Assembly (NCBI RefSeq): GCF_030408555.1
Contig: NZ_CP047048.1
Span: 1,178,001 to 1,242,000 of the forward strand
Length of the DNA stretch: 64,000 bases
From: Corynebacterium aurimucosum
GTDB lineage: Bacteria; Actinomycetota; Actinomycetes; Mycobacteriales; Mycobacteriaceae
Reading direction: 5' to 3'
Under the pieces are notes generated by a model. The model ran no database searches. It was not told the origin of the DNA and saw nothing but the letters and a program-made list of their open reading frames with translations. Position numbers and translations under genes: made by a program. Positions 28,922 through 36,810 of this stretch are shown piece after piece (the stretch's first letter is position 1; each line of letters starts with the position of its first letter).

Positions 28922-29326
28922 CTAGAACATGAACTTCGGCCCGAAGTACGCAACGATGGGCACAACAGCCAGTATTGCCAGCACGAGTGCGAGGACGGCG
29001 GTCTTCCGGCGCGACGGTGGCTCATCGGATGAGAGAGACTGGCAGGCCAGAAAGGCAAAGAGCGGTGCGAGAACCGGGGTGGCGAAGCACAGCCCAATGA
29101 AGGTGAAGATTCCGGAGAAACCGAATAGGGCCGAGGCGGGTTCCTCGACGGCATCGGCGACGAATAGTGAGAGGAACCCAAGCACCCAGCCGCACAGAAT
29201 GATGACGGAGCCCCACAGGGCGAGTTTCTCGTTGAAGACTCTTGCCAAGCCACGGCGCGGAGGCAGACCCGATTCCTGGGATTCTTCGAAGGCCTTGGGC
29301 GCGGTGGGCTCGGCGTTCTGATCCAT
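28922..29326 (-). CDS. Small membrane protein, unknown function
   Basis: From ATG 29326 (AAGGAC 8 bases before it on the minus strand) the frame gives 134 residues. A hydrophilic N-terminus (about 35 residues, rich in E and P) is followed by three or four hydrophobic helices, with a charged SSDEPPSRRK loop before the last. The layout resembles small DUF4190-like actinobacterial membrane proteins, but I cannot assign a family. The frame stays open far upstream, which is only the antisense of the lysozyme gene. It is divergent from that gene. Confidence 0.6.
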   Translation of the reverse strand: MDQNAEPTAPKAFEESQESGLPPRRGLARVFNEKLALWGSVIILCGWVLGFLSLFVADAVEEPASALFGFSGIFTFIGLCFATPVLAPLFAFLACQSLSSDEPPSRRKTAVLALVLAILAVVPIVAYFGPKFMF

Positions 29327-29446
29327 GGAGCTGTCCTTCTTCGGTATCAGTCTGTGGCGCTGCCATCGGCTGAGTGAGCGGTAAGTCTGTTTTCGCGCAG
29401 TGTAGCAGTGGTTGTTGCTGGGAGCAGTCGTCCGGAGCTGCGTTAA

Positions 29447-29505
29447 ATCTGTGACAAACGAGTTTAAAGTTTCGCGTGTTGCATCTGTGACTAATGTTGT
29501 TAAAG
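29447..29505 (+). promoter_or_regulatory. Two 23-bp direct repeats in front of the lysozyme gene
   Basis: The units at 29447-29469 and 29483-29505 both begin ATCTGTGAC and end TTAAAG, and agree at about 18 of 23 positions with a 36-base period. They fill the region where the promoter should lie. A bound regulator of cell-wall genes (for instance MtrA) is possible but unproven. Confidence 0.45.
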
Positions 29506-29512
29506 AGGTAGT

Positions 29513-30676
29513 GTGGCGCGCATGAGCCATGCACGTCGCCTTGTTACCGCCGCCGTTACCGCAGTAGCGGCCGTGGCACTGTCCGTATCCACCGCCGTTG
29601 CCATCCCGTCCTACGCACCTTCTGGTGTGGATGTCTCCGGCAATAACCACATGTCCCTGCGTGGGATCGACTGGAATGCCGTGAAGTCCGACGGCCAGTC
29701 CTATGCCTTTGTCAAGGCCACCGAGGGCGTTGGGTTTGTCAACAACCACTTCGTGCGCGATGCCAATGCCGCAGCAGCTGCTGGGCTCAAGGTTGGCGCC
29801 TACCACTACGCACGCCCGGCGGGTGACGCCAAGCAGCAGGCAGCCAGCTTTGCCTCCCAAATCGCGCTGGTGCCGACGCAGACCCTGCCGCCGGTGCTTG
29901 ACATTGAGGTTGATGAGGGCCTGAGCGCTAAGCAGTTGGAGGAGTGGATTGATACCTTCATGACGGAGGTAAAGTCCCTGACAGGCCGCACCCCGATGTT
30001 GTACACCTACAAGTACTTCTGGATGGGTCAGATGGGTAACACCACGCGCTTCTCCGAGTACCCGCTGTGGTTGGCGGCCTACCAGGATACCGCGCCCGAA
30101 CCGGTTGGAGGCTGGGACAAGCTGGCCTTCTGGCAGCGTTCGGGAAGCGGCCGCGTGGCCGGCATCGAGACCGATGTGGACATGAACCTCTTTAACGGTA
30201 CTGAAGCCCAGCTGCACTCCTTCTCCGGTGGCAACTACATTGACTTCGGTGGCATCTTGGATGACTTGGTCATTCCGGGTGTGGACCTTGGTGATGACGC
30301 CGGTGTGCTGATTGCGGGTATCCTGGCCCTAGCAGCGGGTGCAGTAGCCGTTCCTGCCGTAGCGGATGCCGCGAAGGATGCGGGCTTGGACGTGGATCCG
30401 ACCGGGCTTGTGAAGCAGGCAGAAAAGCTGCTCAACACTGGCGCTATTAGCACCGATGACCTCAAGGACATGTCCAATAACGACGCCAGCATCGGTGACC
30501 TGGCCATCTTCCTGGATAACGCACAGCACCTGCAGGACGTCGACGCGGATAACGTAAGCCAGCAGGATGTAGAGAATGCAGACCGCGCCGCACGCAGCGC
30601 TGGTCACGCCGCAGGTGTAGCCATCCCAGCGTTTAATTCCAAGCAGGTAGCGGACCTGCTCAATAGCCTGCGCTAA
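29513..30676 (+). CDS. Secreted GH25 lysozyme-like muramidase
   Basis: A 387-residue secreted protein. A basic start and hydrophobic core (residues about 8-29, ending AVA) form a signal peptide. Residues about 35-220 are a GH25 domain: SGVDVSGNNH and PVLDIEVDEG carry the catalytic acidic residues, and YAFVKATEG and AGAYHYARP-type segments are characteristic. It should cut the glycan of peptidoglycan. The last 160 residues contain a hydrophobic Ala/Gly-rich segment and acidic helices, with no domain I recognise. The start may be GTG 29513 (AGAGG 4 bases upstream) or ATG 29522. Confidence 0.85.
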   Translation: MARMSHARRLVTAAVTAVAAVALSVSTAVAIPSYAPSGVDVSGNNHMSLRGIDWNAVKSDGQSYAFVKATEGVGFVNNHFVRDANAAAAAGLKVGAYHYARPAGDAKQQAASFASQIALVPTQTLPPVLDIEVDEGLSAKQLEEWIDTFMTEVKSLTGRTPMLYTYKYFWMGQMGNTTRFSEYPLWLAAYQDTAPEPVGGWDKLAFWQRSGSGRVAGIETDVDMNLFNGTEAQLHSFSGGNYIDFGGILDDLVIPGVDLGDDAGVLIAGILALAAGAVAVPAVADAAKDAGLDVDPTGLVKQAEKLLNTGAISTDDLKDMSNNDASIGDLAIFLDNAQHLQDVDADNVSQQDVENADRAARSAGHAAGVAIPAFNSKQVADLLNSLR

Positions 30677-31515
30677 TCGTTGTTGGTTGCCACGGTATCG
30701 CGCCGCGGGGCCGCGCCCTTAAAAAAGCGGCGGGTCCAGGACTCGTCGCGGAAGTGTGCAGGCACGGCACCGGAGAGTAACGGCTTGGCCAGTGCAGCGG
30801 CTTCGGGGGAGCCGTCCGCGGGTAGTTCGGTATCTGAGCCAATGAGAATGATGTTGCCGTAGCGCCGGCCTTTAAGCATGGGAGGGTCGGCGATAACCGC
30901 GACGTGTGCGAAGACTTCTGCCATCCCGGCTAACTCCGCCTTTGCGCCCTGGAGATCGGAATGGTCACCGCAGTTGGCCACGTAGAGGCCACCGGGGCAT
31001 AGTGTTGCATGGGCGTGCTGGAAAAATTCTTGGGTGGTGAGGGGCTTCGGGGTTGTATCACCCGCGAAGACGTCTCGGATGATGACGTCGAAGCGGTTCG
31101 GCGGGAACCCTTCTGTGACCTCTCGCGCCTCGCCGGCGCGGATTTTGACGCGGGGCGCGGAAGGAATATCGGCCAGCTCACGGATGAGCTCCGCTAGCTT
31201 GGCGTCGAGTTCGACCACAGTGTTGTGGGAATCCGGCCACAGGTCAGCCAAGTAGCGTGGTAGCGAGCAACCACCGCCGCCCAGGTGGAGTAGGCGTTTG
31301 CCAGGTGCGAGATTCTCTACCGCGGCGGCGATCCAGCGCATGTACTCGAACTCTAGGCTGCGCGGCTCATCGGGGATGAGGTGTGAGGAAGGTACGCCGT
31401 TGACGTTGAGGATGAAGGCGCCGTCGTGGAAAGGATCCGGCTCGACGACGAGTTCGCCGGTGGAAATCTCGTAGGTGCCCGCGATGGAGTTGGTGGTGTT
31501 GCGCTTTCTGCCCAT
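30673..31515 (-). CDS. Spermidine synthase-like methyltransferase-fold protein
   Basis: A 280-residue protein with the spermidine synthase-type Rossmann fold: LEFEYMRWIAAAVENL, LLHLGGGGCSLPRYL (nucleotide loop), VVELDAKLAELIREL and FDVIIRDVFAGD. The membrane part of fused MFS-spermidine synthases is absent. The substrate cannot be stated; polyamine synthesis is not implied. AAGAGG on the minus strand supports ATG 31515 rather than the longer frame. Its stop codon overlaps that of the convergent lysozyme gene by three bases. Confidence 0.8.
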   Translation of the reverse strand: MGRKRNTTNSIAGTYEISTGELVVEPDPFHDGAFILNVNGVPSSHLIPDEPRSLEFEYMRWIAAAVENLAPGKRLLHLGGGGCSLPRYLADLWPDSHNTVVELDAKLAELIRELADIPSAPRVKIRAGEAREVTEGFPPNRFDVIIRDVFAGDTTPKPLTTQEFFQHAHATLCPGGLYVANCGDHSDLQGAKAELAGMAEVFAHVAVIADPPMLKGRRYGNIILIGSDTELPADGSPEAAALAKPLLSGAVPAHFRDESWTRRFFKGAAPRRDTVATNND

Positions 31516-31619
31516 AGTGCCTCTTAGCTTAGGGAATAGGCTGCGTGGTTCGCGTGTTGGGGTATGAGGTACACCGCGACTAGCCTTGGTGGACAACAAA
31601 GCAACGAGAAGGGGAGAGC

Positions 31620-32705
31620 ATGCGAGTATTGGTAGCCATGTCCGGCGGCGTCGATTCCTCGGTGGCTGCAGCACGCGCAGTGGAAGCAGGCCATGACGTC
31701 ATTGGCGTGCACTTGGCCCTGCACAAGGATGCACAGCAGACCCGTGAGAAGGCACGCGGATGCTGCTCCCTAGAGGATTCCGCCGACGCCCGCCGTATAT
31801 GCGACAAACTCGGCATTCCCTTCTATGTATGGGACTTCTCCGAGGAGTTCAAGGAAGCCGTCATCGGGGATTTCGTGGACTCCTACGCCCGCGGTGAGAC
31901 CCCGAATCCGTGCCTGCGCTGTAATGAGAAGATCAAGTTCGCAGCCTTGCTGCGCAAAGGCATGGCGCTGGGCTTTGATGCAGTCGCCACGGGTCACTAT
32001 GCCACCATCGACTCTGATGGCTACATGCGCCGCTCCCTGGATGAGAACAAGGACCAGTCCTACGTGCTGGGGGTGATCACCAAGGAAGAGCTGGACCACT
32101 GTTTCTTCCCGATTGGAGATACCCCGAAGCCGCAGATCCGCGAGGAAGCCAAGCGCCACGGATTCTCCACTGCGTCCAAGCCTGATTCTTATGACATCTG
32201 CTTCATCCCGGACGGCAATACCCAGGCCTTCCTGGGCCGTTCCATCGGACTGCGTCCGGGGATGATCGTGGATACCGAGGGCAATGAGCTCAAGGAACAC
32301 GATGGCGCGTGGAACTACACCATCGGCCAGCGCAAGGGCCTAGACATCAAGACACCGACTGCCGACGGCTCCCCACGCTACGTCACCGACATCGACGCGG
32401 CTACCGGCACTGTCACCGTGGGATCGCGCGCCGACTTGGCTGTGACCCACATCGAGGCTGACCGCCTGAAGTACCTGCACCCGGCGATGGAAGGTGACTT
32501 CGACTGCGAGGTGCAAGTTCGCGCCCACGGCTCCGTCGTTCCCTGCCATGCTCACGTGGACCGCGAGGCCGACCGCATGACGCTGGAGCTTAACGAGCCC
32601 CTTTCTGGTGTAGCCCGCGGCCAGGCCGCTGTGCTCTATTTGCCGAGCCCGGATGAGCTGGGAGATATTGTGCTCGGTTCCGGCACCATCTGCGGGACTG
32701 AGTAG
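31620..32705 (+). CDS. mnmA: tRNA-specific 2-thiouridylase
   Basis: A 361-residue PP-loop enzyme that thiolates U34 of tRNAs for Lys, Glu and Gln. [12 protein letters not shown] is the ATP PP-loop. The catalytic cysteines lie in [12 protein letters not shown] and DICFIPDGN. The C-terminal beta-barrel is present. AAGGGGAG before ATG 31620 is the ribosome site. Sulfur would come from the cysteine desulfurase encoded about 8 kb upstream. The next gene begins directly after its stop. Confidence 0.95.
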   Translation: MRVLVAMSGGVDSSVAAARAVEAGHDVIGVHLALHKDAQQTREKARGCCSLEDSADARRICDKLGIPFYVWDFSEEFKEAVIGDFVDSYARGETPNPCLRCNEKIKFAALLRKGMALGFDAVATGHYATIDSDGYMRRSLDENKDQSYVLGVITKEELDHCFFPIGDTPKPQIREEAKRHGFSTASKPDSYDICFIPDGNTQAFLGRSIGLRPGMIVDTEGNELKEHDGAWNYTIGQRKGLDIKTPTADGSPRYVTDIDAATGTVTVGSRADLAVTHIEADRLKYLHPAMEGDFDCEVQVRAHGSVVPCHAHVDREADRMTLELNEPLSGVARGQAAVLYLPSPDELGDIVLGSGTICGTE

Positions 32706-33614
32706 ATGACGGGATTCGCACTGGGGCCTATGCCCGGTACCTCCATCGCGGAGGCCGCAGACATCATCATGGGGGAGACTGAGCTGCCCGCTATTCCGCA
32801 GCTGCCCGAGCGTGGGTTGGGCTCCGATGCGGTGGGCCGCACGGCCAGCATGCTGGAGGCTATCTCCATCGACCGTGGCCCGCGTTCCTGGCGCATGACG
32901 GCACGCCCGCAGTTGCTCACCCGCCGCACAGGGGACCGCTTGGAGCGTGACCTCGACGAGGTCCAAGAGGTCTGGGGTGAGAGCGTGCCGCGCGTCAAGG
33001 TGCAAGCACTTGGCCCCTGGTCGCTGGGGGCGAGCATTGAGCTTTCCGACGGCCACCGCGTCCTCACCGACCGCGGCGCCTTCACCGAGCTTTCCGAGTC
33101 GCTGCTTCATGGTGTCCACGCCCACGCCGCGGATGTCGCGCGCCGCTTCCACGGGGAGGTCGTCGTCCAGCTCGACGAGCCCCTGCTTGCCGACGTTGTG
33201 GCCGGGCGCATTCCTGGCACCACCGACTTCGATACCATCCCTGCTGTCCCGGACGAGGTCGCGTTTGACCTCCTGCAGTCCTTCGACGCAGATTACCTGC
33301 ACGCCCCGCCGCTGTGGTCCCTCGCGCGTGCCGCAAAGACCTTCCTCACGACTTTCCGCGGCCTAGACACCCCGCGTCACCTCGACGGCCTGGGTGAGCA
33401 CTTGAATGCCGGCCACCGCATCGCTCTGGGTATCGAAGGTTCCGATTCCCGCGCGGAGGCCATCACGCTGGCCCGTCACCTTGACCGCATCGGCATGCCA
33501 CGCGAGCTGCTCATCGATCATTTCGACGTCTACCCAGTCAAGGCCTCCGCTCGTTCACTGCGCTCGGTATCCGAGACCGCCGATATCCTGGTTCGCGACG
33601 CCGGTGACCTTTAA
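32706..33614 (+). CDS. MetE/UROD-superfamily protein (methionine synthase-like)
   Basis: A 302-residue protein resembling the C-terminal, cobalamin-independent methionine synthase (UROD/MetE-like) fold. Segments are FALGPMPGTSIAEAA, VVVQLDEPLLADVVAG and GIEGSDSRAEAITLARHL. It is less than half the length of full MetE and does not show the full set of zinc ligands, so true methionine synthase activity is uncertain. ATG follows the mnmA stop with no gap, as is usual for this pair in corynebacteria. Confidence 0.75.
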   Translation: MTGFALGPMPGTSIAEAADIIMGETELPAIPQLPERGLGSDAVGRTASMLEAISIDRGPRSWRMTARPQLLTRRTGDRLERDLDEVQEVWGESVPRVKVQALGPWSLGASIELSDGHRVLTDRGAFTELSESLLHGVHAHAADVARRFHGEVVVQLDEPLLADVVAGRIPGTTDFDTIPAVPDEVAFDLLQSFDADYLHAPPLWSLARAAKTFLTTFRGLDTPRHLDGLGEHLNAGHRIALGIEGSDSRAEAITLARHLDRIGMPRELLIDHFDVYPVKASARSLRSVSETADILVRDAGDL

Positions 33615-33622
33615 CCCAGTTG

Positions 33623-34753
33623 TTAATCGACTCGTCCTAGGCTGTCTGTAGCGGTGAAGTAAGCCTCCATATACGGGATGACGAACTGGAGCCTGCCATG
33701 GGCGGTGGGTTCGATCAGGTCGGCGTCGATAAGCCTTTGGCGTGTGGCAGACAGCGACCGGACTGTCCGGTCCTGGTGTGTGGCAATGTTCTTGATCTCT
33801 GCTGTGCCGTCCTCCATGACCGCGCTCATCGCTTCGAGGAAGAGACGCTGCGCCGGCGGAAGCGCTAGGGTAGCGGGCTGGTGGACCTGAGCGCCGAGAA
33901 CTGAGATCGCCTCGGCTGACACCGCCGCGACGTCGCGTTCCTCGATGCTGCTTCCGCCCTCACGATGAGCCTTTCCCCAAGCCAGTGAGCCTACGAGCTG
34001 CACCATGTAGGGGTAGCCGCGCGATAGCCGCACAGCGGCCGCTACCGCATCGTCGGTGAACTCGAGCCCCGACTGCGCGGCGGTCTCGGTGAACGCTACC
34101 TCGGCGTTCGCGGGGGAGAGTGGCCCCAGAACGAACTTCTGCGCGCGGCGCAGGAAGGTGACCCCCGGCAGATCCAGCAGGCGGTTGACTCCCTGCGGAA
34201 GGCCCGCGGCGACAATAGCGACGACGAGCTCATCGCGCACCAAGTCTTGGTAGGTCACGGCCAGGGAGGTGAGGTCCTCGGCATCTGCGTCCTGTACCTC
34301 GTCGATAGTCAGCAGCACGCCCGTGCCTTTCAGTAGTGCTAAGAGCTCGCGCAGTCGGGTGTTGAGCGTGGGTTTATAGGCTTCCTCGGTGTTGTGTTGG
34401 ATGCCGATGGTTGCCACTCCGCCAATGCCAACTCGGTTAACCTTGCTCTTATCCGCTGGGGCTAGCTTGTCTATGATGCGCGGGATGGTGGTGTCCACCA
34501 GTTCCTCCACCATGGAGCTGCGTCCCGAGGCTCGGAGGGTAATCCACCCGCGGCTCGAGGCGATATCTTCGAGCTCATTGAGCAAAACTGTTTTACCGAT
34601 ACCGCGGGCGCCGCTGATGATGAGCGAGCGGCCCGGACTTCCAGGCTGGGAGTCAAGCGCAGCCCGGAAGGTGTCGAGTACTGCCGTGCGGCCGACCCAG
34701 AAGAGTGGTGGCACGCCGAACGTGGGGCGGAAGGGATTCTCATGCTGGGACAT
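33623..34753 (-). CDS. AAA-type ATPase with C-terminal winged-helix region
   Basis: A 376-residue protein. VGRTAVLDTFRAAL is a lid-entry motif; Walker A is SGARGIGKTVLLNEL and Walker B LLTIDEVQDADAED, followed by a sensor segment (VVAIVAAGLPQG). The last 80 residues (ALPPAQRLFLEAMSAV ... TVRSLSATRQRLIDADLIEP) look like a winged helix. This is the archaeal-type/Cdc6-like ATPase group (COG1672-like), often in accessory DNA with unknown jobs. TAGGAT lies 6 bases before ATG 34753 (leaderless), and tandem repeats sit over the -35 region. It is convergent with the MetE-like gene, 8 bases apart. Confidence 0.75.
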   Translation of the reverse strand: MSQHENPFRPTFGVPPLFWVGRTAVLDTFRAALDSQPGSPGRSLIISGARGIGKTVLLNELEDIASSRGWITLRASGRSSMVEELVDTTIPRIIDKLAPADKSKVNRVGIGGVATIGIQHNTEEAYKPTLNTRLRELLALLKGTGVLLTIDEVQDADAEDLTSLAVTYQDLVRDELVVAIVAAGLPQGVNRLLDLPGVTFLRRAQKFVLGPLSPANAEVAFTETAAQSGLEFTDDAVAAAVRLSRGYPYMVQLVGSLAWGKAHREGGSSIEERDVAAVSAEAISVLGAQVHQPATLALPPAQRLFLEAMSAVMEDGTAEIKNIATHQDRTVRSLSATRQRLIDADLIEPTAHGRLQFVIPYMEAYFTATDSLGRVD

Positions 34754-34772
34754 AGGCCCATCCTAGAGCATT

Positions 34773-34819
34773 GGGAGATTTGGGAGACTTTTTAAAATCC
34801 GGAGATTTGGGAGACTTTT
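34773..34819 (-). promoter_or_regulatory. Tandem operator-like repeats upstream of the ATPase gene
   Basis: An exact 19-base repeat (plus strand GGAGATTTGGGAGACTTTT) occurs at 34774-34792 and 34801-34819, period 27. Each copy itself contains two GGAGA/GGGAGA units 9 bases apart. They start 8 bases upstream of the -10 hexamer (34760-34765), covering the -35 position, so autoregulation by a bound protein is likely. Confidence 0.65.
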
Positions 34820-34824
34820 GACGG

Positions 34825-35220
34825 TTAAGGCAAGCTGTTCAAGTCAATCGAGTTGGGCCACGCGGCCATGAGGCGAGTGTCTCGACTAACGAGAGGAGCT
34901 TCGAAGATGTTGGACACTGCTACATAAGCTGAATCATAGATGGAGAAGGTGTGTCGACGGCTCCAAACGTGGTTGGCGATGTCGCCTACGTTTATCAACT
35001 CAATGTTGAATTCCATGACATCGTTAGCGAGAAAGCTTGCCGTAGCGCTGTCGATTGCTTCTGCTCGCTCCAACCTTTTCAGCACGCTTAGGCACTCCAA
35101 GGGCATGTGGCTCGGTGCAATGAAATCTGCCTCGGGATAAGCAGTGCTAAGCCGTTGAAGCGCATCGCGTTTCAAGAGGAACTCGATCGCTGCTGAGGCA
35201 TCGATGACTAACAGCGGCAT
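34825..35220 (-). CDS. vapC: PIN-domain toxin (VapC family)
   Basis: A 131-residue PIN ribonuclease. The acidic triad is Asp7 (LLVIDAS), Glu42 (PLECLSVLKR) and Asp96 (SIYDSAYVA), with Asp114 (SRDTRL) as the fourth. VapC toxins cut tRNA or rRNA when free of antitoxin. Its start overlaps the end of the antitoxin gene by 13 bases, the standard coupling. GC content is lower than in neighbouring core genes, a sign of transfer. Confidence 0.85.
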   Translation of the reverse strand: MPLLVIDASAAIEFLLKRDALQRLSTAYPEADFIAPSHMPLECLSVLKRLERAEAIDSATASFLANDVMEFNIELINVGDIANHVWSRRHTFSIYDSAYVAVSNIFEAPLVSRDTRLMAAWPNSIDLNSLP

Positions 35221-35465
35221 GAAGCGTCCCGTGCTTCACGTATTGCGGCCACCACGTCAAAGTCCTTCTTGAGCTGAACGGGTTCGCGCTGCGAAAGCTC
35301 TTCCAACTTTTCTTCCAAGGTTGGGCGAGAAGCGACCTTTTCAAGGGTCTCTCGCAGGTAGCTAGAAAGTGAAACGCCCTTACGGTCAGCACGCATTTTA
35401 AGAATGTCGACGACGTGAGCATTGACATCACGGATCTGAACATTGATAGTTTTCGGGTTTGTCAT
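35208..35465 (-). CDS. Ribbon-helix-helix-like antitoxin of the VapBC pair
   Basis: An 85-residue protein from ATG 35465: TINVQIRDVNAHVVDILKMRADRKGVSLSSYLRETLEKVA is a ribbon-helix-helix-like DNA-binding start (FitA/VapB type), and the acidic and basic C-terminal tail would wrap the toxin. TATTAT (35473-35478) lies 7 bases before ATG, so the mRNA is probably leaderless. A perfect palindrome directly upstream is the likely operator. Start codons further upstream would lie inside that operator. Confidence 0.8.
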   Translation of the reverse strand: MTNPKTINVQIRDVNAHVVDILKMRADRKGVSLSSYLRETLEKVASRPTLEEKLEELSQREPVQLKKDFDVVAAIREARDASCRC

Positions 35466-35478
35466 ACCCGCCATAATA

Positions 35479-35499
35479 GTGCATGCAATATGCATGCAC
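35479..35499. promoter_or_regulatory. Palindromic operator of the VapBC operon
   Basis: GTGCATGCA-ATA-TGCATGCAC is a perfect 9-3-9 palindrome immediately upstream of the -10 hexamer. Binding by the antitoxin, alone or with toxin, would block RNA polymerase. Confidence 0.75.
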
Positions 35500-35510
35500 A
35501 ATGGATAACC

Positions 35511-35765
35511 TTAGGAATTTATTACCTCGCCCGCCCGCCAAGTCACCGCGCCGGCGTACAGAGCACATGCGGCAATGAAGCCATACCACCAGAAGAAGTG
35601 GAGGCCGTTATTCCAGGGCATGGCAAGTCCGATAACGGCGACGGCGAGGGTCTTCATCAGGGCGGAAATAACGCGTGAGATCGTCTTTTTGGGGACAATG
35701 ATTGCTTTCCATGCGGGCCCTAGAAGGGAAGCAATGATAACGATCATGTTGATAGTGAGGACCAC
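35511..35765 (-). CDS. Small membrane protein, duplicate copy
   Basis: An 84-residue protein with three hydrophobic helices and the motif GLHFFWWYGFIAACALYAGAVTWRA. It is a paralogue of the 87-residue protein at 37606-37869; the FFWWYG segment and spacing are the same. It starts at GTG 35765 with AGGAGA just upstream, 9 bases after the end of a serine-hydrolase remnant. Function unknown. Confidence 0.7.
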   Translation of the reverse strand: MVLTINMIVIIASLLGPAWKAIIVPKKTISRVISALMKTLAVAVIGLAMPWNNGLHFFWWYGFIAACALYAGAVTWRAGEVINS

Positions 35766-35774
35766 GGTTTCTCC

Positions 35775-35870
35775 TTAGTGCGCGAGCCCGTCGAATAGTG
35801 CTTGGGCTAGGTCTTCAGTGTCGGTGAGAGAATCGTTGTTGGCGAAGGCGGCGCGTTTGGGGGCTTTCAC
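35775..35870 (-). pseudogene. Remnant of the serine hydrolase C-terminus
   Basis: The minus strand reads ...KRAAFANNDSLTDTEDLAQALFDGLAH-stop. This corresponds to the last 28 residues of the intact hydrolase at 37879-38877 (KRATFANNDSLAGTENLAQALFDELAS). Similarity ends at about 35870. The distance to the following membrane gene (9 bases) equals that in the intact operon, so this is the scar of a segmental duplication. Confidence 0.8.
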
Positions 35871-35927
35871 GAAACCACTTCAATCTTTTTACGAAACCTC
35901 CTGCCAGCCAAAAAATTAGCCGCGAAC

Positions 35928-35970
35928 GAAAAAATGACCCACTCCCTTCGTTTGGAGGGGTCATTTTTTC
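35928..35970. terminator. Bidirectional terminator
   Basis: GAAAAAATGACCC...CTCC faces GGAGGGGTCATTTTTTC with one bulged base, giving A-rich and T-rich flanks usable on both strands. On the minus strand it lies downstream of cadD and upstream of the hydrolase remnant. Confidence 0.8.
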
Positions 35971-35987
35971 TTGGTCTCAACGTCGTT

Positions 35988-36104
35988 TTAGGCCCAATTT
36001 CGGCTCTCGCCCACGACCTCTAGGCCACGGGCTTCGTCTTCGTTGTTGAGGACCAGCCGGTGGTGGCTTCGTTCGCTGGGTGGCGGGGTCTTGTAGCGCT
36101 CCAT
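35988..36104 (-). pseudogene. Possible fragment of a degraded gene
   Basis: The minus strand between cadD and the terminator has a frame ending ERSHHRLVLNNEDEARGLEVV-GESRNWA-stop. From ATG 36104 it would encode 38 residues, and the frame stays open further upstream into the end of cadD. Composition looks protein-like, but I do not recognise a family. It may be the truncated tail of a lost gene. Confidence 0.3.
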
Positions 36105-36210
36105 GGCGGTCTTGTTGCTGCGATCACGCGGGACTGGCTGCGGGTAGTTGTTGGGGTCTGAACCGAGAGGGGTGCGCCCGGTCGGGGCCGTTTGGAACGC
36201 AGTTGCTACG

Positions 36211-36810
36211 TCAGAGCCCGAAGGCTCCGCCGCTGACGAGGATCGCTATGCCGAGGCCGATGAGAACGATGGGAAAGAGGATGTGCTCCCAGCGTTCGAG
36301 CACTTCCGCGATCGGGGGGCGAGTAGCGACGTACTTTGCCAGGGCTACCAGGACCGCAACGAGCGCGAGGAAGATAACGCAGTAGGCGACTACTGCGAGA
36401 GGTTCCACGCTGAGGAATACAGGGGTGTAGACGCCGATGTTGTCGCCACCGTTGGCAAAGGTGACGCCTGCGACTGTCCCCACGCCGACCTTCTTGCCGG
36501 CAACCTTGGCCTCGTCGTCATCGTCGTCGTCTCCGCGCCAGGCCTGCCATGCGGCCCAGAGGCCGAGGCCCAGCGGGATGAGACCGAAGTACGGGATGGC
36601 TGTCGAGGGCAGGAATGCTCCGGCGCCCATGGTCACTAGAACCGCGGCACCGAGGATGCCCGCGAATCCGAGGTACTGGCCGGCCAGAATGCGGGCGGTG
36701 GTGCCGCGCTGGCCTGCCCCTCGCGCGAAGAAGAGGGAGAGCACGATGATGTCGTCGATGTTGGTAGCTGCGAACAGGCCTATCGCCTGCAAGGCCGAGG
36801 TGAGGATCAT
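36211..36810 (-). CDS. cadD: Cadmium resistance transporter (CadD family)
   Basis: A 199-residue LysE-superfamily membrane protein that exports cadmium. The start SALQAIGLFAATNIDDIIVLSLFFARG and the second-half repeat GVTFANGGDNIGVYTPVF are the two acidic, inverted halves typical of CadD. The central acidic loop GDDDDDDEAK is cytoplasmic. Its ATG overlaps the cmtR stop (ATGA), so regulator and pump are co-translated. The operon lies between two direct repeats and may be a transferred metal-resistance module. Confidence 0.9.
   Translation of the reverse strand: MILTSALQAIGLFAATNIDDIIVLSLFFARGAGQRGTTARILAGQYLGFAGILGAAVLVTMGAGAFLPSTAIPYFGLIPLGLGLWAAWQAWRGDDDDDDEAKVAGKKVGVGTVAGVTFANGGDNIGVYTPVFLSVEPLAVVAYCVIFLALVAVLVALAKYVATRPPIAEVLERWEHILFPIVLIGLGIAILVSGGAFGL

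Noticed and set aside
29327..30217. N-terminal extension of the small membrane protein at 28922-29326
   Set aside because: The extra frame is antisense to the lysozyme gene, and a good ribosome site sits before ATG 29326.
36148..36639. Plus-strand frames opposite cadD
   Set aside because: Shadows of cadD; translation lacks protein-like composition.
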